64,000 bases of DNA. It comes from Flavobacteriaceae bacterium. Its GTDB lineage: Bacteria; Bacteroidota; Bacteroidia; Flavobacteriales; Flavobacteriaceae. Under the pieces are notes generated by a model. The model did not search any database. It was given only the letters and a program-made list of their open reading frames with translations, and was not told where the DNA came from. A program made the translations under genes and the position numbers. The stretch spans positions 62,001 to 126,000 of the forward strand of contig CANKLE010000002.1 in the NCBI GenBank assembly GCA_947483075.1, read 5' to 3'. This document shows positions 26,217 through 35,392 of this stretch, in pieces. Position 1 is the first letter of the stretch, and each line of letters begins with the position of its first letter.

Positions 26217-27080
26217 GTGAATCCCATCAAAATCATCGAATGTCCCCGCGATGCCATGCAAGGCATCAAGGAATTTATACCCACCCAGCGCAAGGTCGAT
26301 TACCTGCAGTCGCTGTTGCGTGTTGGTTTTGACACCATCGATTTTGGGAGTTTTGTGTCGGCCAAGGCCATTCCGCAAATGCAAGATACCGCAGCCGTTT
26401 TGGCGCAACTCGATTTGTCGCAAACCCAAAGCAAATTATTGGCCATCATTGCCAATACCCAAGGCGCTCAAACTGCAGCACAGTTTCCCGAAATTCGTTA
26501 TTTGGGGTTTCCGTTTTCGATCTCCGAGAATTTCCAAATGCGAAATACCCATAAAACCATGGCCGAATCCTTGCTAAGTTTGCAAGAAATTCTCGACATT
26601 GCCCAGGCGCACAACAAAGAAGTAGTGGCCTATTTGTCGATGGGATTTGGCAATCCCTATGGCGATCCTTGGAACGTAGAAATTGTCGCCGAATGGACCG
26701 AACGTTTGGCCCAAATGGGCGTGAGCATACTGTCGCTTTCTGATACCATAGGCAGTTCGACTCCCGAGGTAATCTCCTATTTGTTTTCGAATTTGATTCC
26801 GCTTTATCCCAACATTGAGTTTGGGGCCCATTTGCACACCACGCCCACCAAATGGTTTGAAAAAGTAGATGCCGCTTATGGTGCCGGTTGCCGTCGTTTT
26901 GACGGAGCCATTCAAGGATTTGGTGGTTGCCCAATGGCCAAAGATGAACTCACCGGCAACATGCCCACCGAGAAATTATTGTCCTATTTCACCACGCAAA
27001 AAGAAGCAACGGGCACCAGTCCGATGAGTTTTGAAAGCGCCTACAACGAGGCCACCAAGATTTTTAAACACTACCATTAA
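26217..27080 (+). CDS. Hydroxymethylglutaryl-CoA lyase
   Basis: Splits HMG-CoA into acetyl-CoA and acetoacetate, the last step of leucine breakdown, in the cytoplasm. 287 aa TIM barrel with IIECPRDAMQGI (metal-site start), DTIDFGSFVSAKAIPQM, LSDTIG, HLHTTP and the active-site loop GFGGCPMAKDELTGNMPTE with the catalytic Cys. The start is GTG at 26217 (MNPIKIIE). A leucine dehydrogenase gene lies at 9660, but not in the same operon. Citramalate-type lyases are excluded by the GFGGCP loop. Confidence 0.93.
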   Translation: MNPIKIIECPRDAMQGIKEFIPTQRKVDYLQSLLRVGFDTIDFGSFVSAKAIPQMQDTAAVLAQLDLSQTQSKLLAIIANTQGAQTAAQFPEIRYLGFPFSISENFQMRNTHKTMAESLLSLQEILDIAQAHNKEVVAYLSMGFGNPYGDPWNVEIVAEWTERLAQMGVSILSLSDTIGSSTPEVISYLFSNLIPLYPNIEFGAHLHTTPTKWFEKVDAAYGAGCRRFDGAIQGFGGCPMAKDELTGNMPTEKLLSYFTTQKEATGTSPMSFESAYNEATKIFKHYH

Positions 27081-27128
27081 AAATCGATTTAAGTCCCATT
27101 TTTCGCGGATTTTCTAAATTAATTTCTT

Positions 27129-27136
27129 TATATTTG
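27129..27136 (+). promoter_or_regulatory. -7 box of guaB
   Basis: TATATTTG followed by CTCG, 30 bp before the guaB ATG; strong match to TAnnTTTG. Confidence 0.65.
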
Positions 27137-27166
27137 CTCGCAATTTAACTACAACTTCAAATTGCA

Positions 27167-28639
27167 ATGAACGCACACCACACGAAAATTATCGGCGAAG
27201 GATTAACCTATGATGATGTCCTTTTAGTTCCCAATTATTCTACTGTGCTTCCCCGCGAAGTGCGCATCCAATCTCGATTTTCTAAAAACATTACCTTAAA
27301 CGTACCCATCGTTTCAGCGGCGATGGATACCGTAACCGAAAGTGCTATGGCTATTGCAATGGCACAAGAAGGCGGAATTGGTGTGTTGCACAAAAACATG
27401 AGCATCGAGCAACAAGCAGCCAAAGTACGCAAAGTAAAACGGGCCGAAAGCGGTATGATTATCGATCCGGTTACCTTAACGCTCACCGCCACGGTAGGCG
27501 ATGCCAAATCTCTCATGAAAGAACACGGCATTGGCGGAATCCCAGTGGTTGACGAACACGGTATTCTGAAAGGAATCACCACCAACCGCGATTTGCGCTT
27601 CGAAAAAGTAAACAGTCGTCCCATCACTGAGGTCATGACGCACAAAAAGTTAGTCACTGCAGCCGTAGGCACCACCTTGCAAGAAGCCGAAGGTATTTTA
27701 CAAGAAAATAAAATCGAAAAATTACCCGTAGTCGACCAAAACTATAAGCTAGTGGGCTTGATTACATTCCGAGATATCACCAAATTGACCCAAAAACCCA
27801 TCGCCAACAAAGATACCTTTGGTCGTTTGCGCGTTGCTGCTGCCATTGGCGTAACTGCCGATGCTTTAGATCGTGCCGCTGCTTTAGTGCAAGCGGGAGT
27901 GGATGCGGTAATAATTGATACCGCCCACGGACATACTGAAGGCGTAGTGAACGTATTAAAATTAGTTAAAGCACAATTCCCGAGTATCGATGTAATTGTC
28001 GGAAATATTGCCACACCCGAAGCCGCTTTATATTTAGCCCAACACGGTGCCGATGGCGTAAAAGTAGGTATTGGCCCGGGTTCAATTTGCACCACGCGTA
28101 TTGTAGCCGGGGTTGGATTTCCGCAATTCTCTGCTGTATTAGAAGTGGCTGCAGCTCTAAAAGGCAGTGGCGTTCCCGTTATTGCCGATGGAGGTATTCG
28201 CTATACCGGAGATATTCCTAAAGCGATAGCCGCTGGGGCAGATTCTGTGATGTTGGGCTCCTTATTGGCCGGAACCAAAGAATCCCCTGGCGAAACCATC
28301 ATTTTTGAAGGACGTAAATTTAAATCCTACCGCGGAATGGGTTCGGTGGAGGCCATGCAAGAAGGATCAAAAGACCGCTATTTCCAAGACGTGGAAGACG
28401 ATGTAAAAAAATTAGTACCCGAAGGCATCGTCGGTCGAGTTCCGTACAAAGGCGAATTAAACGAAAGCATGCAACAATTCATTGGCGGTCTTCGCGCCGG
28501 AATGGGTTATTGCGGGGCCAAAGATATTCCAACACTCCAAGAAACCGGTCGTTTTGTGCGCATCACCGCCAGTGGCATTACCGAAAGTCATCCGCACAAT
28601 GTGACGATTACAAAGGAAGCGCCAAATTATTCGAGGTAG
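27167..28639 (+). CDS. guaB: Inosine-5'-monophosphate dehydrogenase
   Basis: Oxidises IMP to XMP with NAD+, the committed step to GMP (cytoplasm). 490 aa. The TIM barrel starts with [14 protein letters not shown] and is interrupted by two CBS domains (about 95-205, with MIIDPVTLT and [10 protein letters not shown]). The catalytic loop is [15 protein letters not shown] with Cys308. The flap and mobile segment near the C-terminus contain [13 protein letters not shown] and [12 protein letters not shown]. It is monocistronic with a strong -7 box. No unusual features. Confidence 0.98.
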   Translation: MNAHHTKIIGEGLTYDDVLLVPNYSTVLPREVRIQSRFSKNITLNVPIVSAAMDTVTESAMAIAMAQEGGIGVLHKNMSIEQQAAKVRKVKRAESGMIIDPVTLTLTATVGDAKSLMKEHGIGGIPVVDEHGILKGITTNRDLRFEKVNSRPITEVMTHKKLVTAAVGTTLQEAEGILQENKIEKLPVVDQNYKLVGLITFRDITKLTQKPIANKDTFGRLRVAAAIGVTADALDRAAALVQAGVDAVIIDTAHGHTEGVVNVLKLVKAQFPSIDVIVGNIATPEAALYLAQHGADGVKVGIGPGSICTTRIVAGVGFPQFSAVLEVAAALKGSGVPVIADGGIRYTGDIPKAIAAGADSVMLGSLLAGTKESPGETIIFEGRKFKSYRGMGSVEAMQEGSKDRYFQDVEDDVKKLVPEGIVGRVPYKGELNESMQQFIGGLRAGMGYCGAKDIPTLQETGRFVRITASGITESHPHNVTITKEAPNYSR

Positions 28640-28673
28640 TTTATAGCATTCAGCAATCTGCCGTTAGCTTTTT

Positions 28674-28778
28674 GCCACGAATGCACGAATTTATTTTTTA
28701 AATCGATTAGTATTTGATCATCGATGATGATCATTCGAATGAAATAATTAATACGAATTACATTCGTGAATTCGTGGC
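28674..28778. repeat. Intergenic inverted repeat (MITE-like palindrome)
   Basis: Left arm GCCACGAATGCACGAATTTA and the reverse complement of the right arm GCCACGAATTCACGAATGTA match at all but a few positions. The centre contains further palindromes (ATCATCGATGAT, CATTCGAATG). No coding capacity. Similar GCCACGAATTCACGAATT palindromes are frequent in flavobacterial gaps, in my knowledge of such genomes. Confidence 0.85.
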
Positions 28779-28837
28779 TAGAAAATTAACATGAAATAGG
28801 TTAACAGCAATTAAATTGCTTTTTAGCAAGATGTAGG

Positions 28838-28869
28838 ACTGACAACCGAGAACTGACAACCGATAACAG
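28838..28869 (-). repeat. Degenerate GACAACCGA-type repeat tract
   Basis: ACTGACAACCGAGAACTGACAACCGATAACAG-like units (shortened here); ends just before the purB stop codon. Same motif as 36743-36794 and, on the other strand, 24477-24514. Confidence 0.8.
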
Positions 28870-28871
28870 TT

Positions 28872-30218
28872 TTAAATCCCCACATAATTACTCGGGCTAA
28901 TCGCCAGTAATTCTGCTTTAATTTCGTTAGAAACAGCTAAGGTTTGGATGAATTCCTGAATGGCCGCTTGATTAATCACCCCATGCGTACGAGTTAGATC
29001 TTTCAAGGCTTCATAAGGATTCGGATAGCCTTCGCGGCGCAAAATCGTTTGAATGGCTTCGGCCACTACGGCCCAGTTGTTTTCCAATTCGCTGGCCAAT
29101 TTATCTTCGTTTAACACCAATTTATTCAAGCCTTTTAAGGTGGCTTCTAATGCAATAATCGTGTGGCCAAAAGGAACACCGATGTTGCGCAACACCGTGC
29201 TGTCAGTCAAATCTCGTTGCAAACGGGAGATGGGTAATTTGGCCGATAAATGCTCAAACAAGGCATTCGCCATTCCTAAATTGCCTTCTGAATTTTCAAA
29301 ATCTATCGGGTTTACTTTGTGTGGCATGGCCGAGGAGCCAATTTCGCCCGCTTTAATTTTTTGCTTGAAGTAATCCATTGACACATAGGTCCAAATGTCG
29401 CGGTCCAAATCGATCAAGATGGTGTTGATGCGTTTAAGCGCGTCAAAAAAAGCGGCAAAATGATCGTAATGTTCTATTTGTGTGGTGGGAAAGGAGTGGT
29501 GCAAGCCCAAGGTATCGCTCACGAAATCAGTACCAAACTTGCGCCAATCTACTTGCGGGTAGGCCACGTGGTGCGCGTTGTAATTTCCGGTTGCTCCTCC
29601 AAATTTGGCCGCAAAAGGAATCGAAAACAACAAACGCAATTGCTCTTCCAAACGTTCTACAAATACCCCAATTTCCTTGCCCAAACGGGTAGGCGAGGCG
29701 GGTTGTCCGTGGGTGCGGGCCAACATCGGAATCTCGGACCAAGCCACACTCATTTCTTTGAGTTTGGCGACCACAGCAATTAGTGATTTTAAATAAACAT
29801 TGTGAAAGGCCTCCTTGGTTGATAGCGGAATGGCCGTATTGTTGATGTCTTGCGAAGTCAATCCGAAGTGGATGAATTCTTTGTAAGGAGCCAAGTCCAA
29901 ACGGTCAAAGGCTTGTTTGATAAAGTATTCCACGGCTTTTACATCGTGGTTGGTGGTTTGCTCAATGTCTTTGATGGCTTGTGCATCGGCCGTTGAAAAA
30001 TTCTCATACAAGCTGCGCAAAGCCAAAAACACACTTGGATTTACTTTACTTAATTGCAGCAAAGGCAATTCACACAAGGCAATAAAATATTCTATTTCTA
30101 CCAAAACGCGGTAGCGAATTAAGGCTTCTTCTGAAAAATAGGCCGAAAGCGATTCGGTCTTGCTTCTGTATCTTCCGTCAATCGGTGAAACGGCATTTAA
30201 TTCGTGTAGTGCAGCCAT
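28872..30218 (-). CDS. purB: Adenylosuccinate lyase
   Basis: Cleaves SAICAR and adenylosuccinate in purine synthesis, releasing fumarate. 448 aa. Fumarase/aspartase-superfamily signature GSSAMPHKVNPIDFEN with the catalytic Ser loop, plus HFGLTSQDINNTA and RTHGQPASPTRLGKE with the catalytic His. The N-terminus begins LNAVSPIDGRYRSK, as usual for the family. It is close to guaB but in the opposite direction and has its own -7 box (30244-30251). Confidence 0.97.
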   Translation of the reverse strand: MAALHELNAVSPIDGRYRSKTESLSAYFSEEALIRYRVLVEIEYFIALCELPLLQLSKVNPSVFLALRSLYENFSTADAQAIKDIEQTTNHDVKAVEYFIKQAFDRLDLAPYKEFIHFGLTSQDINNTAIPLSTKEAFHNVYLKSLIAVVAKLKEMSVAWSEIPMLARTHGQPASPTRLGKEIGVFVERLEEQLRLLFSIPFAAKFGGATGNYNAHHVAYPQVDWRKFGTDFVSDTLGLHHSFPTTQIEHYDHFAAFFDALKRINTILIDLDRDIWTYVSMDYFKQKIKAGEIGSSAMPHKVNPIDFENSEGNLGMANALFEHLSAKLPISRLQRDLTDSTVLRNIGVPFGHTIIALEATLKGLNKLVLNEDKLASELENNWAVVAEAIQTILRREGYPNPYEALKDLTRTHGVINQAAIQEFIQTLAVSNEIKAELLAISPSNYVGI

Positions 30219-30243
30219 GGTGTAGTGTGTTGAAAATAAGGCG

Positions 30244-30251
30244 CAAATATA
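30244..30251 (-). promoter_or_regulatory. -7 box of purB
   Basis: Minus strand TATATTTG followed by CG, 26 bp upstream of the purB ATG. Confidence 0.6.
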
Positions 30252-30299
30252 AGACTTTGCTGAGGTTTATAAAAGGCAAACACCCGAAAAAAAAGTAGA

Positions 30300-30998
30300 T
30301 TAATTCCCCAATAGTTCAGGCAGTATGCCCATAAAATCCCGAAGTCCTTCGCTGGCTGTTTTGGCAATCACGGTGATTGGATTGGGTAGGCTGGGCAGTC
30401 TCGCCGGATTCAAATCGATATAGACAATGGGCACTGTTGTATCGGCATAGTCAACCAAACCGGCTGCAGGATACACTTGCATGGATGTACCAATGACCAA
30501 AACTAAATCGGCTTTTGCCAAAAGTGGAATGGCTTCTTCGATTGCGGGAACTTCTTCGCCAAACCACACAATATGCGGACGCAACTGATTTCCCTGTGTA
30601 TCGGTATCGCCCCAATGCAAATCATCGAGCTGTTCGTAAAGGGTATGTTCATCGGTTACCGAACGCACCTTGGTCAATTCGCCATGCAAATGCAACACCC
30701 GAGTACTTCCGGCACGTTCGTGCAAATTGTCTACGTTTTGGGTCACGATGTCAATGTGGTATTCCGATTCTAATTGGGCTAAAAGTAGATGGCCTTCGTT
30801 GGGATCCACCTGCCGCAATTGACGCCTGCGTTGGTTGTAGAATTCCAAGACCAATTTCGGATTTTTACGCCAACCTTCGGGCGAGGCCACCTCCATAATG
30901 TCGTGGTTTTCCCACAAGCCATTTTTGTCTCGAAAGGTTGAAATTCCACTCTCGGCCGACATCCCGGCGCCACTCAATACCACGATATTTTTTTTCAT
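30300..30998 (-). CDS. cobB: NAD-dependent sirtuin deacylase, zinc cysteines absent
   Basis: 232 aa sirtuin. NAD-binding motifs: SGAGMSAESGISTFRD, TQNVDNLHERAG, and HLHGEL with the catalytic His105. FYNQRRRQ places Tyr54 and Arg57 as the YxxR pair found in desuccinylating/demalonylating sirtuins. The zinc ribbon region (about 110-145) has no cysteine at all, so no zinc site can form; Bacteroidota sirtuins of this type are known to lack it. It is cytoplasmic and divergent from the rRNA/tRNA methyltransferase gene. Confidence 0.92.
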   Translation of the reverse strand: MKKNIVVLSGAGMSAESGISTFRDKNGLWENHDIMEVASPEGWRKNPKLVLEFYNQRRRQLRQVDPNEGHLLLAQLESEYHIDIVTQNVDNLHERAGSTRVLHLHGELTKVRSVTDEHTLYEQLDDLHWGDTDTQGNQLRPHIVWFGEEVPAIEEAIPLLAKADLVLVIGTSMQVYPAAGLVDYADTTVPIVYIDLNPARLPSLPNPITVIAKTASEGLRDFMGILPELLGN

Positions 30999-31017
30999 AA
31001 TCCGAAAGGGCTTTTTG

Positions 31018-31025
31018 TATTTTTG
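31018..31025 (+). promoter_or_regulatory. -7 box of the TrmH-family gene
   Basis: TATTTTTG followed by CC, 18 bp before the ATG. Confidence 0.55.
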
Positions 31026-31042
31026 CCAAAATTAAACAATCT

Positions 31043-31705
31043 ATGCCTGATCTCGACTACTTGGCCTATTTAGAAGAATTCCTCACCGACGCCCGCAAAG
31101 AAAAGTTTCTCAAGGTGTTGTCCCAACGTACCAATCATTTTACCGTGGCGATAGAAGATGTGTTTCAATTGCACAACACCAGTGCAGTCATGCGCAGTTG
31201 TGAGGTGTTTGGGATTCAACAATTGAATGTAGTCGAGGAAAAATTTGGCAAAAGTATTGACAAAGAAATTGCCATGGGAGCCCAAAAATGGGTTGATGTC
31301 AATCGGTTTGAGTCGATTTCGGATTGCATTCAAGACTTAAAAGCTAAAAATTACCGCATCATTGCGACAACGCCACACGAAAATGATTGTTTGTTGGATG
31401 ATTTTGATATCACGCAACCGGCTGCCTTGTTTTTTGGAACAGAGCGCGATGGCTTGTCACAAGAAGTGTTGGATCAGGCTGATGGCTTTTTGAAAATTCC
31501 GATGCGGGGCTTTACCGAAAGCTTGAACATATCAGTTTCAGCCGCGATTATCATTCAAAATTTGATGAGTAGATTGCATCATTCAGATTTAAATTGGCAA
31601 CTAAAGGAAGAAGAGATTTTACAAAAAAGAATCGATTGGGCACGCAATACTATCAAAGACATCAAGCGAATAGAAGCGCGGTATTTTGCCGAACGAAAAG
31701 GCTAA
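31043..31705 (+). CDS. TrmH-family (SPOUT) RNA 2'-O-methyltransferase
   Basis: 220 aa. The C-terminal SPOUT motifs are plain: LFFGTERDGLSQEVLDQAD and KIPMRGFTESLNISVSAAI with the knot and SAM site. The N-terminal FTVAIEDVFQLHNTSAVMRSCE and the basic, helical C-terminus match TrmH, which methylates G18 of tRNA; the exact target is not proven by sequence alone. It is convergent with the next gene with no gap (stops at 31705 and 31706). Confidence 0.93.
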   Translation: MPDLDYLAYLEEFLTDARKEKFLKVLSQRTNHFTVAIEDVFQLHNTSAVMRSCEVFGIQQLNVVEEKFGKSIDKEIAMGAQKWVDVNRFESISDCIQDLKAKNYRIIATTPHENDCLLDDFDITQPAALFFGTERDGLSQEVLDQADGFLKIPMRGFTESLNISVSAAIIIQNLMSRLHHSDLNWQLKEEEILQKRIDWARNTIKDIKRIEARYFAERKG

Positions 31706-32473
31706 TTATTTCTTTTTGAGGATTTTGTATTCCTCGTAACATTCACTTATGGCGTCCATGATTTGCAAGTCGTTGGCCGTTTTAATAAAGGCTTCCGAAT
31801 AGTTACAGCGTTCCATGATTTCGGCAATTTCTTTTTTGTCTATGCCCAATAATACGGCCAAGGTTTCTCGGTCAAATTTAGATTCCAAGAGGTTGCGCAC
31901 CGTGTCGTCTTTCTTCATCTTTTTGAGTCGTCGCAACTCTACCGATTTTTTTCCGAAGAAATTATAGAGCATATCGGCTGGATTAAATATAGAACCCAGT
32001 ACACGTCCTAAGGCATTGGGAGAGCTTTCGCCGGCTTCATAACCTTGTTGCAAACCCGAAATGCTGTAGCGGTAATTTTCGGCAGTAGGAATTAATTTGG
32101 TATCCACCTCCAAATAGCCCGTGAGGTAATAGGGCATGATGTTTACTTCTTCGAGTGCAATGGCTTTTTCTGTGAGTTGAATGTTGGTTTTTCCGCTTTT
32201 AATCCAGTCGTTGGTGACACGAACTTTTAGGGATTGAAACCCGATGTAGGAAATGTGAAGCGTATCGTTGGCAGAAACTTCTAATTCAAAATACCCCTTG
32301 GCATTGGTTACGGTTCCTAGCACTTTGTTGAGGTTGATGATATTAACATTCTCAACGGGCAGTTTGCTGTTGTCATTGAGAATAATGCCGGTCACTTTTT
32401 TGGGTGTTTCGATTTCCTGCGCGGTTATTGCGACTGAAAAAGACATAAAAAAAAAGACTACCCAATACCGCAT
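31706..32473 (-). CDS. Carboxypeptidase-regulatory-like domain protein, secreted
   Basis: 255 aa. Signal peptide about 1-18 (ending ITAQ). Residues about 25-110 form a CarboxypepD_reg-like beta sandwich with GIILNDNSKLPVENVNI, TNAKGYFELEV and SYIGFQSL. The remainder (about 120-255) is mixed helical with many Lys/Asp and no recognised domain (YNFFGKKSVELRRLKKMKKDD). Such proteins, related to the N-terminus of TonB-dependent receptors but without a barrel, are common in Bacteroidota and act in the envelope in unknown ways. It has no lipobox or T9SS domain. Confidence 0.88.
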   Translation of the reverse strand: MRYWVVFFFMSFSVAITAQEIETPKKVTGIILNDNSKLPVENVNIINLNKVLGTVTNAKGYFELEVSANDTLHISYIGFQSLKVRVTNDWIKSGKTNIQLTEKAIALEEVNIMPYYLTGYLEVDTKLIPTAENYRYSISGLQQGYEAGESSPNALGRVLGSIFNPADMLYNFFGKKSVELRRLKKMKKDDTVRNLLESKFDRETLAVLLGIDKKEIAEIMERCNYSEAFIKTANDLQIMDAISECYEEYKILKKK

Positions 32474-32564
32474 GTTTTGTTTTTTTGAAGCACTAAAAGT
32501 ACTAAAACGAACTAAGATATTGGGTAGCCTAAGCTATAATTAGTAGAAAATTAACAAACCAAGG

Positions 32565-34496
32565 TTAGTCTTTTCTGGGGCGTCTTGGGCGCGGGCTATC
32601 ACCAAAAGATTCCGAACGTCTCGGAGCTCTAGAGCTGAATCCTTCTGGTTTGGGAGCATCCGTACGACGTGGGGCACGATCAGATCCAAAACCTCCGCTA
32701 CGGGTTTCGCTGCGTCCACCAAAACCGCTTTCTTTTTTGGGTCCAAAACCGCTGCCGCCACCACGAGGTGCACTGCTGCGTTCACGTCCAAATCCGCCGC
32801 CGCCGCTGCTTCTGCCGCCGCCAAATCCACCACCAGAACTTCTTCCGTTGTGGTCTCTTCGTCCGCTGCTGCTTCCGCCACCGCCTTCGTTTTTGGATAT
32901 TTCTACATTGATGCGACGACCGTTCAAGCTGAAGCCATTCAAAATACTCATTACTTTATCGGTGTGCTCGCCGTCGGTATTAAAGAAAGAGAAACCTTCT
33001 TTTACGTCTACTTTAAATACGTCATCACGACCCAAGTCTAGGGTTTCTTTCAAGAAATCTTTCAATTGCATCCAATCAAAATCGTCGCGTGAACCGATGT
33101 TTACAAAATAACGCACCGGATCTCCCGCACGAATTTCTCTTGGTTCAGATCCTCTCTCTGGACGATCCCCTTTTTCTCCCGATAAATCGCGTTTCTTTTT
33201 GTAGTAGGCAATAAATCGGTTAAATTCTACCGACACCATTTTCTTGATCAACTCTTCTTTGCTCAAGCCGTCCAACACGTCGTTAATGGCAGGCAAATAG
33301 TTGTCAATTTCGTGATCTACTTCGGTATCTTTTATTTTATTGGCCAAGTGCAACAACTGAATTTCGCAAATTTCAATTCCGCTAGGGATTGTTTTTTCTT
33401 CGAATTTTTGTTTGATGATGCGCTCAATAGACGAAATTTTACGCAATTCACTTTTGGTGATGATTACAATCGATGTTCCTAATTTACCTGCACGTCCGGT
33501 TCGACCTGAACGGTGGGTGTAGGTTTCGATTTCGTCGGGCAATTGGTAATTTACTACGTGTGTAATATTTTCTACATCAATTCCACGGGCCGCCACATCT
33601 GTAGCTACCAACATTTGAATCTGACGACCTCGAAACGATTTCATTACGCCATCGCGTTGTGCCTGAGATAAATCTCCGTGCAAAGCAGCGGCACTGTATC
33701 CGTCTTCGATCAATTTTTCGGCAACGGCTTGAGTATCGCGTTTGGTGCGGCAAAATACCACCGAAAAAATATCGGGATTGGCATCGGCCAAACGTTTCAA
33801 AGCTTCGTAACGATCGCGTGCGTTTACACAGTAAAATTCGTGTGATACAGTTGCCGATCCAGAGTTTTTGGTTCCTACGGTTACTTCTGCAGGCTCGTGC
33901 ATAAATTTCTTAGCAATACGGGCAACTTCTGCCGGCATAGTTGCCGAGAATAACCAGGTGCTTTTGTCGTCGGGCGTATCAGATAAAATCGCAACGATGT
34001 CTTCGTAGAAGCCCATGTTGAGCATTTCATCGGCCTCGTCCAAAATACAATAATTAATATTCTTGATGTTTACCAATCCACGATTGATCATGTCTTGCAT
34101 TCTACCGGGAGTAGCTACAATGATTTGTGCGCCGCGTTTAATTTCACGCGCTTGTTCGGTAATGCTGGCTCCGCCATAAATTGCCACCGTGTGCAATCCG
34201 TTTACATATTTAGAATATTGCTTCATCTCGTTGGTGATTTGCAAACACAATTCACGAGTAGGAGATAAAATTAACGCTTGAGTACTTCTGTTGTTAGCAT
34301 CAATTTTTTGAATCAGCGGAAAGCCAAATGCTGCCGTTTTCCCTGTTCCTGTTTGTGCTAAAGCTACTAAATCAGTGTCTTGTTCCAATAGTACTGGAAT
34401 CGCTTTTTCTTGCACTTCTGACGGATTCTCAAATCCTAGATCTTTGATCGCCAGCAGTAGCGACTCATTCAGACCTAATTGTTCAAATTTGTTCAT
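32565..34496 (-). CDS. DEAD-box RNA helicase with RGG-rich tail
   Basis: 643 aa. RecA-like core (about 1-370): Q motif FEQLGLNESLLLAIKDLGF, Walker A AQTGTGKTAA, PTRELCLQI, DEAD, SAT, and HRSGRTGRAGK. A DbpA-type RNA-binding domain follows (about 480-550, with YFVNIGSRDDFDW and VEISKNEGGGG). The last ~90 residues are a disordered Gly/Arg/Ser-rich tail of RGG-like repeats. This is the CsdA/DeaD-like layout used for ribosome assembly and mRNA turnover in the cold. The antisense reading of the tail gives a false proline-rich frame. Confidence 0.96.
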   Translation of the reverse strand: MNKFEQLGLNESLLLAIKDLGFENPSEVQEKAIPVLLEQDTDLVALAQTGTGKTAAFGFPLIQKIDANNRSTQALILSPTRELCLQITNEMKQYSKYVNGLHTVAIYGGASITEQAREIKRGAQIIVATPGRMQDMINRGLVNIKNINYCILDEADEMLNMGFYEDIVAILSDTPDDKSTWLFSATMPAEVARIAKKFMHEPAEVTVGTKNSGSATVSHEFYCVNARDRYEALKRLADANPDIFSVVFCRTKRDTQAVAEKLIEDGYSAAALHGDLSQAQRDGVMKSFRGRQIQMLVATDVAARGIDVENITHVVNYQLPDEIETYTHRSGRTGRAGKLGTSIVIITKSELRKISSIERIIKQKFEEKTIPSGIEICEIQLLHLANKIKDTEVDHEIDNYLPAINDVLDGLSKEELIKKMVSVEFNRFIAYYKKKRDLSGEKGDRPERGSEPREIRAGDPVRYFVNIGSRDDFDWMQLKDFLKETLDLGRDDVFKVDVKEGFSFFNTDGEHTDKVMSILNGFSLNGRRINVEISKNEGGGGSSSGRRDHNGRSSGGGFGGGRSSGGGGFGRERSSAPRGGGSGFGPKKESGFGGRSETRSGGFGSDRAPRRTDAPKPEGFSSRAPRRSESFGDSPRPRRPRKD

Positions 34497-34518
34497 TCTT
34501 TGTTTTTAAAATTTGGTG

Positions 34519-34526
34519 CAAAAATA
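34519..34526 (-). promoter_or_regulatory. -7 box of the DEAD-box helicase gene
   Basis: Minus strand TATTTTTG followed by CA, 23 bp upstream of the ATG. Confidence 0.6.
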
Positions 34527-34648
34527 GGGCTAATAAGTGAGATAATCTAATTTGTTACTCATTGAAAATCAGTAAATTAGAATTAATAATAAAATAAGAT
34601 GTGAATTAGATGCGGCAGGACAACCGCTGTGTAAGAACAAAATGTGCG

Positions 34649-35224
34649 CTATTGGCTTGTTAAAAACTTTATCAATTGCTGTACCGCAAGTGCGCGATGG
34701 CTGCAGCCGGCTTTTTCGAGAGCGGTGAGTTCCGCGAAGGTTTTTTGGTGTCCGTCAGCTTGAAAAATAGGGTCGTAGCCAAATCCGTTGCTGCCTTTTT
34801 TTTCTTGTGTAATTTCACCTTTTACAATTCCTGTAAATAAGTGCTGTTTTCCGCTTAAATTCAAAGCAATTACCGTTTTAAACTGCGCCGATCGATCATC
34901 AACTTGGGCGAGGCGCTGCAGCACTTTATCCATATTGTCCTCGGCATTTTTTTGTTCGCCGGCATAGCGTGCCGAATATACACCTGGTTCGCCATGCAAG
35001 GCGTTTATCTCTAAACCGGTGTCGTCGGCAAAACAATTCAACCCGTATTTTTCGGTCACATAATTGGCTTTTAGTATGGCATTTCCTTCTAGCGTATCGG
35101 CAGTTTCAGGGATGTCTTCGGTGCACCCAATATCGGCCAAACTCACCAATTCGATGGTTTCAGAAAGCAGCAATTGAATCTCTTTTAGTTTGTTTGGATT
35201 ATTCGAAGCAAATACAATTTTCAT
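34649..35224 (-). CDS. rdgB: Non-canonical purine NTP pyrophosphatase
   Basis: Hydrolyses dITP, ITP and XTP to the monophosphates, preventing their incorporation (cytoplasm). 191 aa, normal for the Ham1/RdgB family. Motifs: SNNPNKLKEI at the N-terminus, FADDTGLEI, YSARYAGE, FGYDPIF and SHRALA near the end. The first codons (MKIVFASNNPNK) are the typical start. A -7 box lies at 35245-35252. Confidence 0.97.
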   Translation of the reverse strand: MKIVFASNNPNKLKEIQLLLSETIELVSLADIGCTEDIPETADTLEGNAILKANYVTEKYGLNCFADDTGLEINALHGEPGVYSARYAGEQKNAEDNMDKVLQRLAQVDDRSAQFKTVIALNLSGKQHLFTGIVKGEITQEKKGSNGFGYDPIFQADGHQKTFAELTALEKAGCSHRALAVQQLIKFLTSQ

Positions 35225-35244
35225 GCGTTTTGAATTTTTGTTTG

Positions 35245-35252
35245 CAAAGATA
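35245..35252 (-). promoter_or_regulatory. -7 box of rdgB
   Basis: Minus strand TATCTTTG followed by CA, 21 bp upstream of the rdgB ATG, with a TTG about 20 bp further upstream as candidate -33 element. Confidence 0.6.
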
Positions 35253-35323
35253 CAAGCCCAATTTAGATGCCAACAATTGAGTCGCTTTAATTGTGAATAT
35301 TTATTTAGTCAAAGTTTTTTTGC

Positions 35324-35347
35324 TTTGCTTTTTTAGCCCTATTTTTG
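35324..35347 (+). promoter_or_regulatory. -33 and -7 boxes of the alpha-oxoamine synthase gene
   Basis: TTTG (35324-35327) or the TTG at 35320-35322 as -33 element, and TATTTTTG (35340-35347) as -7 box, followed by CG. The spacing (17 bp from the TTG) is within the usual range. 46 bp to the ATG. Confidence 0.6.
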
Positions 35348-35392
35348 CGCCTAAATTCAAGGATTACAACGCTATTATTCACAACAATCGTC

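Noticed and set aside
26446-26934. Minus-strand frame of 162 codons inside the HMG-CoA lyase gene
   Set aside because: Opposite-strand shadow; the plus-strand protein has clear family motifs over the same bases.
30300-30998. cobB as part of a divergent operon with the TrmH-family gene
   Set aside because: The genes are divergent with a short gap, not co-transcribed; no shared role is evident.
32650-33111. Proline-rich plus-strand frame of 153 codons
   Set aside because: It is the antisense of the RGG-rich tail and the RNA-binding domain of the DEAD-box helicase; low-complexity glycine codons read as proline on the other strand.
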